From assembly GCF_017114825.1 (NCBI RefSeq), contig NZ_JADEVO010000019.1:41017-105016 (forward strand): a DNA stretch of 64,000 nt. Direction: 5' to 3'. The notes beneath the pieces are model-generated. The model made no database searches. It was not told the DNA's origin and worked only from the letters and a program-made list of their open reading frames with translations. This DNA is from Pseudomonas gregormendelii (GTDB lineage: Bacteria > Pseudomonadota > Gammaproteobacteria > Pseudomonadales > Pseudomonadaceae). Position numbers and translations under genes: made by a program. Shown piece after piece: positions 20,055 through 29,363 of this stretch. Every line of letters begins with the position of its first letter. Positions within the stretch are counted from its first letter, which is position 1.

Positions 20055-21116
20055 ATGAAGTCGCGCATCTGGCGTTTGGCCGGTGTTGGTTTGCTGTGCA
20101 TCAGTGTCACCACCCAGGCGCTGGCTGACGAGCCGCACAATCGGGGGCCTGACGGTGTACAGCAAGGTGAGGGTCACCAGGGTAACAATCCGGGGCGCGG
20201 TGGCAACGATCATGCGCAGCGCCCGCAGAATGCGCCTCAGCAGAATAATCAGCCCCGCGGGCAGGGCAACGACATCATTCGTGGCGACAATAGCCGACAG
20301 TTCGAGCAGAACGGACACAATCGCAACGGGCAAAGCCGCCCGCCACCGGATTACAACAGCCCGGTGCGGCCACCGCCGCCTCCACCCCAGTTACCCGCCA
20401 ATGACCTGCCGATCCAGGGTCGCCCCGACAGCGTGCGCCAGACCCAGCAACCTCAGCGGGGCTATTATCAGGATGTGCCACGGCGCAATGACGGTAACCC
20501 GCAGTGGCAAGTCGGCGGGCCGGGGGCGCGTCCCGATGACCATCGTGATGACAATCGCTGGCCCGGTCGCCCGCCTGGGCACGGTAATGGCTGGGGGCCA
20601 GGGCCGCAGTATCGTCCAGGGCACGTGATCGACCGCTTCCCGGACCGTGATTATCGTGTGCCCTACGGTGGCCGCGATTACTTCTACTCGGGCGGCTACT
20701 GGTACCGTCCACAGGGGCCACGTTATGTGGTGGTGCAACCGCCGCGCGGGATTCGCGTGGGCTACCTGCCCGATTACGCACGCGAGGTGTGGATCGGCGG
20801 TTCGCTGCTGTTCCTGGCGGCCGGTTCGTACTACGCCTATCAGGAAAGCACCCGGGATTACGTGGTGGTCGAGCCACCGGGACAACCGCTGCCGCAGTCG
20901 GCCAGCAACGGTTACGACGTTGAAGCTTATCCGGCCAATGGACAGTCGCCGGAGCAGGTCAATCAGGACGGCTACGACTGCTACCGCTATGCAGTCGAGC
21001 AGAGTGGTTTCGATCCACGTGCCGACACTTATCAGCCGGACCCCTCGGTGGTGCAGATCTACCGTCAGGCCCAGGGCAACTGCCTTGGCAGTCGCGGTTA
21101 TCAGGTCAAATTCTGA
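20055..21116 (+). CDS. DUF6515-type secreted Asn/Gln/Arg/Pro-rich protein
   Basis: 353 residues from the ATG at 20055 (AGGA 7 bases upstream; an in-frame GTG at 20043 is less likely). A signal peptide ends near QALA-DEP. Residues about 25-205 are low-complexity and rich in N, Q, R, G and P, with a polyproline stretch near VRPPPPPPQLP. A folded part follows, with YGGRDYFYSGGYWYRP and one hydrophobic segment (SLLFLAAGSYYAY). The C-terminus has two Cys and an aromatic-rich domain. Probably periplasmic or outer-envelope; function unknown. The 3' end overlaps the convergent CDF gene by 16 bases. Confidence 0.78.
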   Translation: MKSRIWRLAGVGLLCISVTTQALADEPHNRGPDGVQQGEGHQGNNPGRGGNDHAQRPQNAPQQNNQPRGQGNDIIRGDNSRQFEQNGHNRNGQSRPPPDYNSPVRPPPPPPQLPANDLPIQGRPDSVRQTQQPQRGYYQDVPRRNDGNPQWQVGGPGARPDDHRDDNRWPGRPPGHGNGWGPGPQYRPGHVIDRFPDRDYRVPYGGRDYFYSGGYWYRPQGPRYVVVQPPRGIRVGYLPDYAREVWIGGSLLFLAAGSYYAYQESTRDYVVVEPPGQPLPQSASNGYDVEAYPANGQSPEQVNQDGYDCYRYAVEQSGFDPRADTYQPDPSVVQIYRQAQGNCLGSRGYQVKF

Positions 21117-22006
21117 GCGCGGGCCGCTTGCACCACTTCCTGCGGGTCGGCGTGCACCAACACCTCGGCCCGTGGGTAGGCGGCGTGGATGGCATCGGCG
21201 GCCTGGTCGCTGATGCCGTGGGCCACTGACAGGGTCAGGTCGCCGGGCAGCTCCAGGTGTAACTGCACGAACCACTGGTTGCCCGAGACCCGGGTGCGCA
21301 AGTCATGCGCACCCAGCACGCCCGGTACACTGCAGGCCAGTTCAAGCATGTGCTGGCTGACATCCAGTGGTAGTTCTTCATCCATCAGCACGGTAAAACT
21401 CTCCCGGGCGATCTGGATGGCGCTCCACAAGATGTAGGCGGCGATGCCCAGCCCGAACCACGCATCCAGCTGATGCCAGCCGAACGCCGCCAGCACCAGT
21501 GCCACCAGGATGCTGCCGTTGAGCAGCATGTCCGAGCGATAGTGCAGCGAGTCGGCGCGCACTGCATTGGAGCCGGTGGCCTTGACCACGCGATGCTGCA
21601 GCATCAGCAGCGCCAGGGTCAGTGCCAGGGAGAACAGGATCACCCCGATGCTGATCCAGGCTGCGCCTATCGGTTCGGGGTGCTGCAGCCTGTCAAACGC
21701 CTGCAGGGCGATCAGCACCGCACTCCCGCCAATGAACAACGCCTGGGCCATACCGGCCAGCGACTCGGCCTTGCCATGGCCGTAGCGGTGATCGTCATCG
21801 GCCGGGCGCAGGGCGTAATGCACCGCCAGCAGGTTGAGCATCGAAGTGACGCCGTCCAGCGTCGAATCGGTAAGCCCGGCGAGCATGCTGACCGAGCCGC
21901 TCAACCACCAGGCAATGGCTTTGGCGACGATCAGCGTACAGGCCACCGCCACCGAGGCACGGGTCGCCAGCCGCAGCAGGCGGGCGTGTTCGGAGCTTGA
22001 GATCAT
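21101..22006 (-). CDS. Cation diffusion facilitator (zinc/iron efflux)
   Basis: 301 residues from the ATG at 22006 (MISSSEHARLLRL). Six membrane helices (about 10-205) carry the metal site residues in LTDSTLDGVTSMLN and in RADSLHYRSDML, matching the D-x3-D pattern of FieF-type exporters. The cytoplasmic C-terminal domain (about 210-295) contains LRTRVSGNQWFVQLHLELP. Exports divalent metals by proton antiport. The frame is open upstream to a TTG codon that is not needed. Confidence 0.92.
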   Translation of the reverse strand: MISSSEHARLLRLATRASVAVACTLIVAKAIAWWLSGSVSMLAGLTDSTLDGVTSMLNLLAVHYALRPADDDHRYGHGKAESLAGMAQALFIGGSAVLIALQAFDRLQHPEPIGAAWISIGVILFSLALTLALLMLQHRVVKATGSNAVRADSLHYRSDMLLNGSILVALVLAAFGWHQLDAWFGLGIAAYILWSAIQIARESFTVLMDEELPLDVSQHMLELACSVPGVLGAHDLRTRVSGNQWFVQLHLELPGDLTLSVAHGISDQAADAIHAAYPRAEVLVHADPQEVVQAARAQNLT

Positions 22007-22032
22007 AGGTGCGGCGGTTCCTTGCAAAAGGT

Positions 22033-22452
22033 TTATGCAGCGGGTTGCAGGCCGAACATGGCCAACTGCTGGGTGCTGCCCTTGTGCTGGATCAGGCGTG
22101 GATCATCCAGCGGGAAGCTGCGGCCCAGTTCGGTTTCCAGGATGGTCTGCAACTTGCGGTTGTCGACCTTGCCGTCGGCGCCAATCGCTTCCTGGAGCTT
22201 TTCCGGAGCGACCTGGGCGGTCTTCCCCGGTTCGAAGTAGATCGCGCCAGTGGCGAAGTCCACGGCGAAGGCGATCAGGCCCGGGACGATGTAGAACAGC
22301 AGGCCCACGGCATCGAGCACGGCAATGGCCGGATCGATCTTGCCATCGATCTGACCGCGGCGATCAGGGTAGAAGATCGATCCGCAGGCGGTCACTTGAG
22401 TCAGCAGGGTCGCAACTAGAACACCACCAATCAGGCGAAAGGGAGCACGCAT
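22033..22452 (-). CDS. Small lipoprotein, hypothetical
   Basis: 139 residues. A lipoprotein signal peptide ends in the lipobox VTAC-GS (Cys about residue 23). A hydrophobic stretch VGLLFYIVPGLIAFAVDFATG follows, resembling small YceK/YidQ-like lipoproteins. The C-terminal half is charged. It lies 26 bases upstream of the CDF gene on the same strand and may share its transcript. Function unknown. Confidence 0.78.
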   Translation of the reverse strand: MRAPFRLIGGVLVATLLTQVTACGSIFYPDRRGQIDGKIDPAIAVLDAVGLLFYIVPGLIAFAVDFATGAIYFEPGKTAQVAPEKLQEAIGADGKVDNRKLQTILETELGRSFPLDDPRLIQHKGSTQQLAMFGLQPAA

Positions 22453-22533
22453 ATGAATCTCCTTGAGTCATCTGGAAAACGAAGCGTCGTCGGTATGAAT
22501 TAGGACCGTGAGAAACGCCAGGCAGTTCGCCGT

Positions 22534-22539
22534 TATACT
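22534..22539 (+). promoter_or_regulatory. Candidate -10 element for hrpB
   Basis: TATACT preceded by T and followed by CGCGCC, 23 bases before the hrpB start and in the divergent gap with the lipoprotein gene. No good -35 is evident. Confidence 0.35.
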
Positions 22540-22562
22540 CGCGCCTCTGTTTGGGAGCCAGC

Positions 22563-25082
22563 ATGATTTCTTTACCGATCGATGAAGTTTTACCCGCCCT
22601 GCGTGAAGCCCTGGCCGCACGTCATGAAGCGGTGCTCGAAGCACCGCCCGGCGCGGGCAAGACCACTCGGGTGCCACTGGCCTTGCTCGACGAGCCCTGG
22701 CTGGCCGGTCAGACCATCCTCATGCTCGAACCACGACGTCTGGCCGCGCGAGCGGCGGCGGAGCGCCTGGCCAGTGAGTTGGGCGAGAAGGTCGGGGAAA
22801 CCGTGGGCTATCGGATTCGCCTGGACAGCCGGGTGGGGCCCAACACCCGTATCGAAGTGGTAACCGAAGGTATCCTCACCCGACGCCTGCAGGATGACCC
22901 GGCCCTGGAAGGCGTGGGCCTGTTGATCTTCGACGAATTCCACGAGCGCAGCCTGGATGCCGACCTGGCCTTGGCCCTGAGCCTCAACGGCCGGGAGCTG
23001 TTCCGGGAAGACCAGCCGCTGAAAATCCTGCTGATGTCGGCCACCCTCGAAGGCGAGCGCCTGGCCGGCTTGCTCGATGATGCGCCGATACTGCGCAGCG
23101 AGGGGCGCATGTACCCGGTGGCGATGCGCTGGGGCAGGCCGTTCCAGGCGGGTGAATTCATCGAACCGCGGCTGGTGCAGACAATACTTGAAGCCTTGAA
23201 CGATGAAGCCGGCAGCGTCCTGGTGTTCCTCCCCGGTCAGGCGGAAATTCGGCGGGTGCATCAACAGCTGGCCGATGCGCTGGGCGACAGTTCCCAGGTT
23301 CTGCTCTGCCCGCTGCACGGCGAGCTGGACCTTGGCGCCCAGCGCGCGGCTATTGAGCCGGCTCCTGCGGGCAAGCGCAAAGTAGTGCTGGCCACCAACA
23401 TCGCCGAGACCAGCCTGACCATCGACGGTGTGCGTGTGGTGATCGATGCCGGGCTGGCGCGGGTGCCGCGCTTCGATCCCGGCAGTGGCATGACCCGCCT
23501 CGACACCCAGCGAATTTCCCGTGCCAGTGCCACCCAGCGTGCGGGCCGGGCCGGGCGCCTGGAGCCGGGGGTGTGTTATCGCCTGTGGTCCCAGGATCAG
23601 CACGAACAGCTGGCGGCCTATGCCAGTGCGGAAATCCTCTCGGCTGACCTTGCCAGCCTGGCCTTGCAACTCGGTCGCTGGGGCGTAACGCCCGGGCAAC
23701 TGGTCTGGCTCGACATCCCGCCGGCCGCCGCCTATGCGCAGGCGCAGGATCTGCTGCAACGCCTGGGCGCTCTGGATGGCGAGACGCTGACCCGCCACGG
23801 CCAGGCCATGGCCGAGCTGCCGGCGCATCCACGTATTGGTCATTTACTGTTGCGCGGCCAGGACCTGGGGTTGGCTGACATGGCCTGCGACGTCGCGGCT
23901 CTGCTGGGGGAGCGCGATATCCTACGCGGCGCCGGTGCCGATCTGCATAGCCGGTTGGTGCTGTTGTCCGGCGCAGAACGCGCCGCGCGTGGCGCCCAGG
24001 GCGGCGTCCAGCGTGCGCGGCAACTGGCACGGCAGTATCGCGGCTACCTGCGGGGCAAGGCGACGCAGGCGGTCAGTGATCCCGAACATCCACGCTGGCT
24101 GGGCGCGTTGTTAGCGCTGGCCTATCCCGACCGCGTGGCGCAGCAACGCCGTGCAGGCGGCGCCGAGTATCGCCTGGCCAACGGCCGGGCGGCGCTGTTC
24201 GCCGAAGCGGACAGCCTGATGAAGCAAGCGTGGCTGGTAATTGCCGACCTGGGCAGTCGCCAGGGCCAGCGAGAGGAACGGATTTACCTGGCGACGGATT
24301 TTGATCCGGCGCTGTTCGACTCGGTGCTGTGCGAGCAAGTGCGCGTGGTCGACCAGCTTGACTGGGATGAGCGCGAGGGCGTGTTGCGCGCCGAGCGCCA
24401 ACGCAAGGTTGGGGAACTGATCCTCAGCCGCGAGCCGTTGACCGGCCTGGATGAAAGCGCCCGGAGTCAGGCGCTGGTCAACCTGGTGCGGCGCAAGGGC
24501 CTGGAGCTATTGCCGTGGACCCCGGAGCTGCGCCAGTGGCAAGCGCGAGTGGCGCTGCTGCGCCAGCTGGATCTGGCGGGGAAGGGCGAGAGCGAATGGC
24601 CGGACGTCAGCGACGCCGCGTTGCTCAAAAGCCTTGAACGCTGGCTGATGCCGTATCTGGGCAAGGTCTCGCGGCTGAGCCATTTCAGCAACCTGGACCT
24701 GTCGAGCATCGTCCACAACCTGTTGCCTTGGCCGCTGCCGCAACGCCTGGACGAGCAGGCGCCGCATCACCTGAGCGTGCCGTCGGGCTCGTCGATCCGC
24801 CTGGATTACAGCGAGCAGCCACCGATCCTGGCGGTACGCTTGCAGGAATTGTTCGGTCTGTCGGACACTCCGCGCATCGCCGGCGGCAGGCAGGTGGTGA
24901 AACTGCACCTGCTATCCCCGGCGCGCCGGCCGGTGCAAGTGACCCAGGACCTGGCGAACTTCTGGCGCAGTACCTACGCCGAGGTGAAGAAGGACTTGAA
25001 AGGACGATACCCCAAGCATTACTGGCCGGATGATCCGTTGGTGGCGGAGGCGACGGCGCGCATAAAACCGCGCAAAGGCTGA
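22563..25082 (+). CDS. hrpB: ATP-dependent RNA helicase HrpB
   Basis: A DEAH-type helicase of 839 residues, full length. Motifs in order: Walker A APPGAGKTTRVPLALL, DEFH box IFDEFHERSLDADLAL, motif III LMSATLEGE, motif V ATNIAETSLTIDGV and motif VI SATQRAGRAGRLEPG. The family C-terminal domain follows. Start at ATG 22563, with GGGAG 6 bases upstream. The biological substrate in pseudomonads is not settled. Confidence 0.95.
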   Translation: MISLPIDEVLPALREALAARHEAVLEAPPGAGKTTRVPLALLDEPWLAGQTILMLEPRRLAARAAAERLASELGEKVGETVGYRIRLDSRVGPNTRIEVVTEGILTRRLQDDPALEGVGLLIFDEFHERSLDADLALALSLNGRELFREDQPLKILLMSATLEGERLAGLLDDAPILRSEGRMYPVAMRWGRPFQAGEFIEPRLVQTILEALNDEAGSVLVFLPGQAEIRRVHQQLADALGDSSQVLLCPLHGELDLGAQRAAIEPAPAGKRKVVLATNIAETSLTIDGVRVVIDAGLARVPRFDPGSGMTRLDTQRISRASATQRAGRAGRLEPGVCYRLWSQDQHEQLAAYASAEILSADLASLALQLGRWGVTPGQLVWLDIPPAAAYAQAQDLLQRLGALDGETLTRHGQAMAELPAHPRIGHLLLRGQDLGLADMACDVAALLGERDILRGAGADLHSRLVLLSGAERAARGAQGGVQRARQLARQYRGYLRGKATQAVSDPEHPRWLGALLALAYPDRVAQQRRAGGAEYRLANGRAALFAEADSLMKQAWLVIADLGSRQGQREERIYLATDFDPALFDSVLCEQVRVVDQLDWDEREGVLRAERQRKVGELILSREPLTGLDESARSQALVNLVRRKGLELLPWTPELRQWQARVALLRQLDLAGKGESEWPDVSDAALLKSLERWLMPYLGKVSRLSHFSNLDLSSIVHNLLPWPLPQRLDEQAPHHLSVPSGSSIRLDYSEQPPILAVRLQELFGLSDTPRIAGGRQVVKLHLLSPARRPVQVTQDLANFWRSTYAEVKKDLKGRYPKHYWPDDPLVAEATARIKPRKG

Positions 25083-25083
25083 G

Positions 25084-25156
25084 GATCAAAAGTTCGCAGG
25101 CTGCGCCAGTTCCTGTGTTGGCGGGCATTCCGATGCGGGAGCCTGCGATCTTTTGA
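25084..25156. terminator. Convergent hairpin between hrpB and the LysR gene
   Basis: ATCAAAAG and TCGCAGGCT on the left pair with AGCCTGCGA and TCTTTTGA on the right. Short T-runs occur in both directions, so it could end both convergent transcripts. It belongs to the 'CTGCGATCTTTTGA' repeat family. Confidence 0.6.
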
Positions 25157-25159
25157 CAT

Positions 25160-26104
25160 TCAAGAGGCCGCCTTGGCCGTCAGCTGCTCCCGGCAGTAAT
25201 CGGCAAACAACTGCGCCGGCTTGGTCAACTGCCCGCGTTTCAACCACGCCGCCACCAGCCCGGAGCCGGTGACTGCCTCGGCGATGTCCACGCACACCAC
25301 CTTCTTGCCGTCATAAGTGCATTCCGAGTGCGGCCGGGTTACCAGGATCGAGAAGCCGAATCCTTGCCCGACCATGCCCCGGACCATCTCGATCGACGGC
25401 GAGCTGAAAGCGATGTGCGGTGTCAGTTCGAGCTCTTCGAACAGGCTGACGAAGTAAGTTCGACTGGGCTGCACGTCCAGCAGGATCATCGGCTCCAGGC
25501 ACAGGTCCCGCAGCGACACCTGCTTGAGCCGGGCGAAACGATGATCCTCTGGCAGCAAAGCATAAGGCCGCTGCGCCGGCATCAGCGGTTCGGTTTCGAT
25601 GGTCGCATCCAGGTCGTGTTCGTACAGGATCGCCAGGTCGAAAGCGCCTGAGGTCAGACCCTGCACCAGCTCTTGCTGCTCGCCGTCGCGAATGCGGATT
25701 TTCACACCGGGGTATAGCGCAGAGAAGCCGGCGATCAACTGCGGCAGGTACAGCGGTGCAACTGTTTCAAAGCAGCCGATATCGATTTGCCCGGCCACCA
25801 CGTCGTTATCGGCCAGGGCGTTCTGTTCGAACTCCTTGGCCATGCGCAGCAGTTCCTGGGCCTTGCGATAGAAGCGGCCACCGCTGGGCGTCAATGACAC
25901 GCCCTGGGCGTGATGGCGAATCAGCAACTGCACGCCGAAGCTGTCTTCCAGGCCTTTGATCGCCGTGGAAATCGCGGGCTGGGCGATATACAGCTTGCGT
26001 GAAGCCTCGGCGACGCTGCCGCATTCGACGGTGGTGATGAAGTATTTCAGTTGACGCAGATTGTACGCAGCCACGGCAAACCTCGGATTGGATGGGTACG
26101 ACAT
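25160..26104 (-). CDS. LysR-family transcriptional regulator
   Basis: 314 residues from the ATG at 26104 (MSYPSNPRFAVAAYNLRQLKYF). The HTH is about residues 16-75, with GSVAEASRKLYIAQPAISTAIKGLE. The substrate-binding domain runs from about 105 to 305 (DVVAGQIDIGCFETVAPLYLP). The target is unknown: the neighbours are a helicase and a nuclease, neither a typical partner. The open frame continues 23 codons upstream without family support. Confidence 0.88.
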   Translation of the reverse strand: MSYPSNPRFAVAAYNLRQLKYFITTVECGSVAEASRKLYIAQPAISTAIKGLEDSFGVQLLIRHHAQGVSLTPSGGRFYRKAQELLRMAKEFEQNALADNDVVAGQIDIGCFETVAPLYLPQLIAGFSALYPGVKIRIRDGEQQELVQGLTSGAFDLAILYEHDLDATIETEPLMPAQRPYALLPEDHRFARLKQVSLRDLCLEPMILLDVQPSRTYFVSLFEELELTPHIAFSSPSIEMVRGMVGQGFGFSILVTRPHSECTYDGKKVVCVDIAEAVTGSGLVAAWLKRGQLTKPAQLFADYCREQLTAKAAS

Positions 26105-26426
26105 CCAGGCAATTTTTGCGCCGACTGCTTCCGTTCTGACGACGGTGTTGTTGTGCCCGAACAATAACCACATAGGGCGTCACCGGGGAGATGGGTTGCC
26201 CAGTTTTTTCATGGTCTGCGAAGACATTTTTACTATTTTGGCTCGACACGGGCCTGGGCCACCATCCAAAGCACTGGAAAGCCCATGGAGCATCTGAACC
26301 TGCTCCAGACAGCCGCTCATGAGAAAACGACTGCCCAGCAGTACGGCGTGCTCTGATACCGCAGGCAGGTCCTGCGAACGCTATCGCGAGCAGAGGCTCA
26401 CTACCAGATTCTGTATCCAGGTTGGA
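26105..26426. other. Intergenic region, 322 bases, nothing assigned
   Basis: This lies upstream of the LysR gene and downstream of the nuclease gene. It holds only very short open frames, such as a 23-codon one from 26285, and a degraded REP-like stretch (CTATCGCGAGCAGAGGCTC, about 26382-26400). No convincing gene, hairpin or promoter is seen. Confidence 0.5.
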
Positions 26427-27503
26427 TTACGGCGATGCGGGTAACAGAAACCGCGCAATCACCGGCAAGTGATCGGAGATGCGCAACGTGTCGTCCTGCC
26501 TCACCAGCGCTTCGACCCGTTTGATTCGTGGGCTGTAGAACAGGTAATCAACCGTGCGGTCCGGCCCGTTCAGGCCCGGATCATTCGGGTAGTGGGTCAG
26601 CCAGAGCGCCCGGTCGGCTCCACTGGCTTCATTGTTGGTCGGGATCATCGGGTACCTGTCCCACAGCACGTGCAGCGCGCTGTCGGCTGAGTAGGGGGTG
26701 CGTTGCTCGTTGGGCAGGCGCTGGAATTGACCCAGCGGCAGCAGGTTGAAATCACCGCCCAACAGCCACGGCGTGCCTCGGCTTTCGTAGCGGTCGAGCA
26801 CCTTGCCCACGGCGCTGACTTGATTCTGCAGGGTTTCGTCAGGCTGGCTGGCGCGGTCCAGGTGCGTGTTGAGCAGGGCGATCTGACCACCGTCGCTCAG
26901 CGGCAGATAAGTCACCAGCAGGGCGTTTTTCGGCTCGAACTGGCGGCTGATGAAATTGGCTGGCGCGATGGGCAATTGCAGGCGTTCGGCGTGCTCGATC
27001 TGATAACGGCTCAGGGTCGCGAGTTGGCGGCCAACGCTGCCGTAAATATGCGGGTCGGGAACAAATTCGGCTTTCCAGTCGAAGGCGTGGGCGCTGCAGG
27101 GGTACAAATCGGTAAGTCGTTCCTGCAACAGTTTGAGCTGGTTCTGGTAGTCGCTGGCTTTGGCGCCATCGTCCAGCTCTTGCAGCAGCACCACATCCGG
27201 GAGCTCGTCGCGGATTACCCGGGCCACCTCGTCCAGGCTGAAGGCCATGTCTTCCGGCGTCGGGCCTTCGTCCTCGCCCTGGGCCAGGTCGTTCCAGAAC
27301 ACGTAGCGTTTACCTGCCAGGTACTGCACGTTCCACGTCATCACCTTCAGCGCCTGACCGGGCACCAGCGTGGGGGCCTGGGCATTGCAGCTGACCGGCA
27401 ACACTTCCTTGGCATCGGGGCGCCAGGTCAGGTTGGCAATCATGGCGGCCAGGCCGATCAACAGCAGCAGGCCCACCAGGGTGTAGCGCAGTAGACGGGT
27501 CAT
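26427..27503 (-). CDS. Endonuclease/exonuclease/phosphatase-family protein
   Basis: 358 residues. An N-terminal hydrophobic segment (about 5-25, LVGLLLLIGLAAMIANL) probably anchors it or exports it. The EEP fold follows, with MTWNVQYLAG, VVLLQELDDG (metal-binding Glu), LNTHLDRA, GGDFNLLP and a final ISDHLPVIARF (catalytic Asp-His). Family members cut DNA, RNA, sphingomyelin or phosphoinositides, and the sequence alone does not tell which. Confidence 0.88.
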   Translation of the reverse strand: MTRLLRYTLVGLLLLIGLAAMIANLTWRPDAKEVLPVSCNAQAPTLVPGQALKVMTWNVQYLAGKRYVFWNDLAQGEDEGPTPEDMAFSLDEVARVIRDELPDVVLLQELDDGAKASDYQNQLKLLQERLTDLYPCSAHAFDWKAEFVPDPHIYGSVGRQLATLSRYQIEHAERLQLPIAPANFISRQFEPKNALLVTYLPLSDGGQIALLNTHLDRASQPDETLQNQVSAVGKVLDRYESRGTPWLLGGDFNLLPLGQFQRLPNEQRTPYSADSALHVLWDRYPMIPTNNEASGADRALWLTHYPNDPGLNGPDRTVDYLFYSPRIKRVEALVRQDDTLRISDHLPVIARFLLPASP

Positions 27504-27581
27504 GGCTCGGCTTTTATCGCGTTACATAAGTTGAGCCCGAGCATAACCGAGCGCAGCAGGTAACCCCAAGGCCCGCGACAG

Positions 27582-28256
27582 TCAAAGCGGCCCATCGATT
27601 TTTTCGGGGGCATCGCTGATCAGCATGAACAAGCGGAACAGCACCACGCTGGTGAACAGTTGCAGGAAGCTGTGGGCACTGTCGATCAGCAGTGAGATCA
27701 CCGGGTTCTGCGGCTCGGGATAAACCGCCAGGGTCGCGCCCTTGAGGATCCACAACGGGCCCATCACACACAGGATGCACACGAGGATGCGCAGGAAATT
27801 GCCGCGGGTCAGGCGCAGGCTTTCCTTCATCGCGGCCAGCGGCGCCAGGCCGCGCAGCACCAGCAGGTACTCGCCAAACGCCAGGGTCACCATCAGCCAG
27901 ATGCCCGGCAGTAAATACAGCGACAGGCCGAGCAGGATCAACAGGGTGTTTAGTGCGGTGAGCAACGCAAAGCGCGGCCACAAGGTGGCCGACATGGCCA
28001 GCAGGTCGCGGGTGCGGGGTGATTCACCCCGGCTGCGCGCGTCCAGAAACAGGATCAGGGCCGCGGTGTAGAGCGGGTAGATCAACAGGCCGACAATCAC
28101 GCTGATGCCCGGGAAACTGTCCGGCTCGGTGGAGTGGTCGACCACTTGCTGCAGCAGCGCCTCGAAAATCACCAGGGGCAGGCACAGCTGCACGATCTGG
28201 CCCAGATTGCGTTTGAAGAAGTACAGGGAGTCACGCAGTACATCGAACGAATTCAT
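27582..28256 (-). CDS. YciC-family integral membrane protein
   Basis: 224 residues from the ATG at 28256 (MNSFDVLRDSLYFFKRN), the usual start of this family; the frame is open for another 34 codons. About five to six membrane helices are visible, for example PLVIFEALLQQVV, VIVGLLIYPLYTAALILFL and LLILLGLSLYLLPG. YciC/UPF0259 proteins have no established biochemical role. It diverges from the DUF2076 gene. Confidence 0.8.
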   Translation of the reverse strand: MNSFDVLRDSLYFFKRNLGQIVQLCLPLVIFEALLQQVVDHSTEPDSFPGISVIVGLLIYPLYTAALILFLDARSRGESPRTRDLLAMSATLWPRFALLTALNTLLILLGLSLYLLPGIWLMVTLAFGEYLLVLRGLAPLAAMKESLRLTRGNFLRILVCILCVMGPLWILKGATLAVYPEPQNPVISLLIDSAHSFLQLFTSVVLFRLFMLISDAPEKIDGPL

Positions 28257-28434
28257 CAGTCGGTATCGCAGGTTGAAAGCAGTGGCCCACTTTAACCGAT
28301 GATGCGCTTTGCGGCGCAAACGTAAACGTTCGGTAAAGGTCATTGAAACATCCTGCATCAGCCTCCATTACCGTCAGGCACCCCATCCACGGCGGATGAG
28401 GACGATGAAATTCCCGGCAATCTACGAGGTCGCC

Positions 28435-29175
28435 ATGAACAACGAAGAACAAACCCTGATCGATGGCCTGTTTTCCCGGCTGCAAGAGGCCCAGGCGCAA
28501 TCTGCCCCGCGTGATGCCCAGGCCGAGGCGCGCATCAATGAGCACCTGGTTCGCCAGCCTGCGGCGGGTTATTACATGGCCCAGTCGATTCTGGTGCAGG
28601 AGGCTGCGATCAAAAGCCTCGACCAGCAGAACAAGGAGCTGACGCGGCAAGTGCAGCAATTGCAGGCTGAACTGCAGTCGGCCAAAGCGCAGGCGCCGGC
28701 GCCGGCCAGCGGTGGCTTTTTATCGAATATCTTTGGCGGCGGTTCCCGTGATCCGCTGCCGGCATCATCGGCGCCTGCCTCCAGCGGTGGCGGCTGGCGC
28801 GAGCCCGCCCGGCCGTCGTTCAACGCGCAACCGTCACAGCAGAACTTCGGTGCAGCCCCGCCCCAGCAGAACTATGGCGCGCAGCAGCCTGCCGGCAACA
28901 GTTTTCTCGGCGGCGCCCTGAAAACGGCGGCGGGAGTGGCGGGCGGTGTCATGCTGGCGCAGGGTATCAGCAGCCTGTTTCATCACAACCAGCAGCCTGA
29001 AGTGGTTGAAGTGATCAAGGAAGAACCGGCCGAGGTCAACGATCAGGGCGATAGCGGCAATGGCTGGGGCGATGAACAGCGGGTGGCTGACAACAATGAC
29101 CAGGGCGGCTTCAGCGACGCCGACTACAGTGACGACAGCTCGTCGTTCTTCGGCGACGACGACTCCTTCGTCTGA
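28435..29175 (+). CDS. DUF2076 domain protein
   Basis: 246 residues from the ATG at 28435 (MNNEEQTLIDGLFSRLQEAQ). Residues about 1-90 are helical and probably coiled coil (QQNKELTRQVQQLQAELQ). A Gly/Ser/Gln-rich linker follows, then a glycine-rich hydrophobic segment (GGALKTAAGVAGGVMLAQG). The very acidic tail ends SSFFGDDDSFV, the hallmark of DUF2076 proteins. Function unknown; likely cytoplasmic or membrane-associated. Confidence 0.88.
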   Translation: MNNEEQTLIDGLFSRLQEAQAQSAPRDAQAEARINEHLVRQPAAGYYMAQSILVQEAAIKSLDQQNKELTRQVQQLQAELQSAKAQAPAPASGGFLSNIFGGGSRDPLPASSAPASSGGGWREPARPSFNAQPSQQNFGAAPPQQNYGAQQPAGNSFLGGALKTAAGVAGGVMLAQGISSLFHHNQQPEVVEVIKEEPAEVNDQGDSGNGWGDEQRVADNNDQGGFSDADYSDDSSSFFGDDDSFV

Positions 29176-29363
29176 CCCTGCGGCGAGGGGCCGGCTCGCG
29201 CTGGACTGCGCAGCCGTCCCCCAAGCCAGCCCGAGCGCGACCCTGCGCCCGCGCCACATGGCCGATTATTCGCGGAATACGCCTGCGGGCTGGCATACTG
29301 GGCCACTTTTCGGGCCTGCGGCCCGATCCAGCCCGCGCCCTTGTGCGCGAAAGAGGATGCCCG

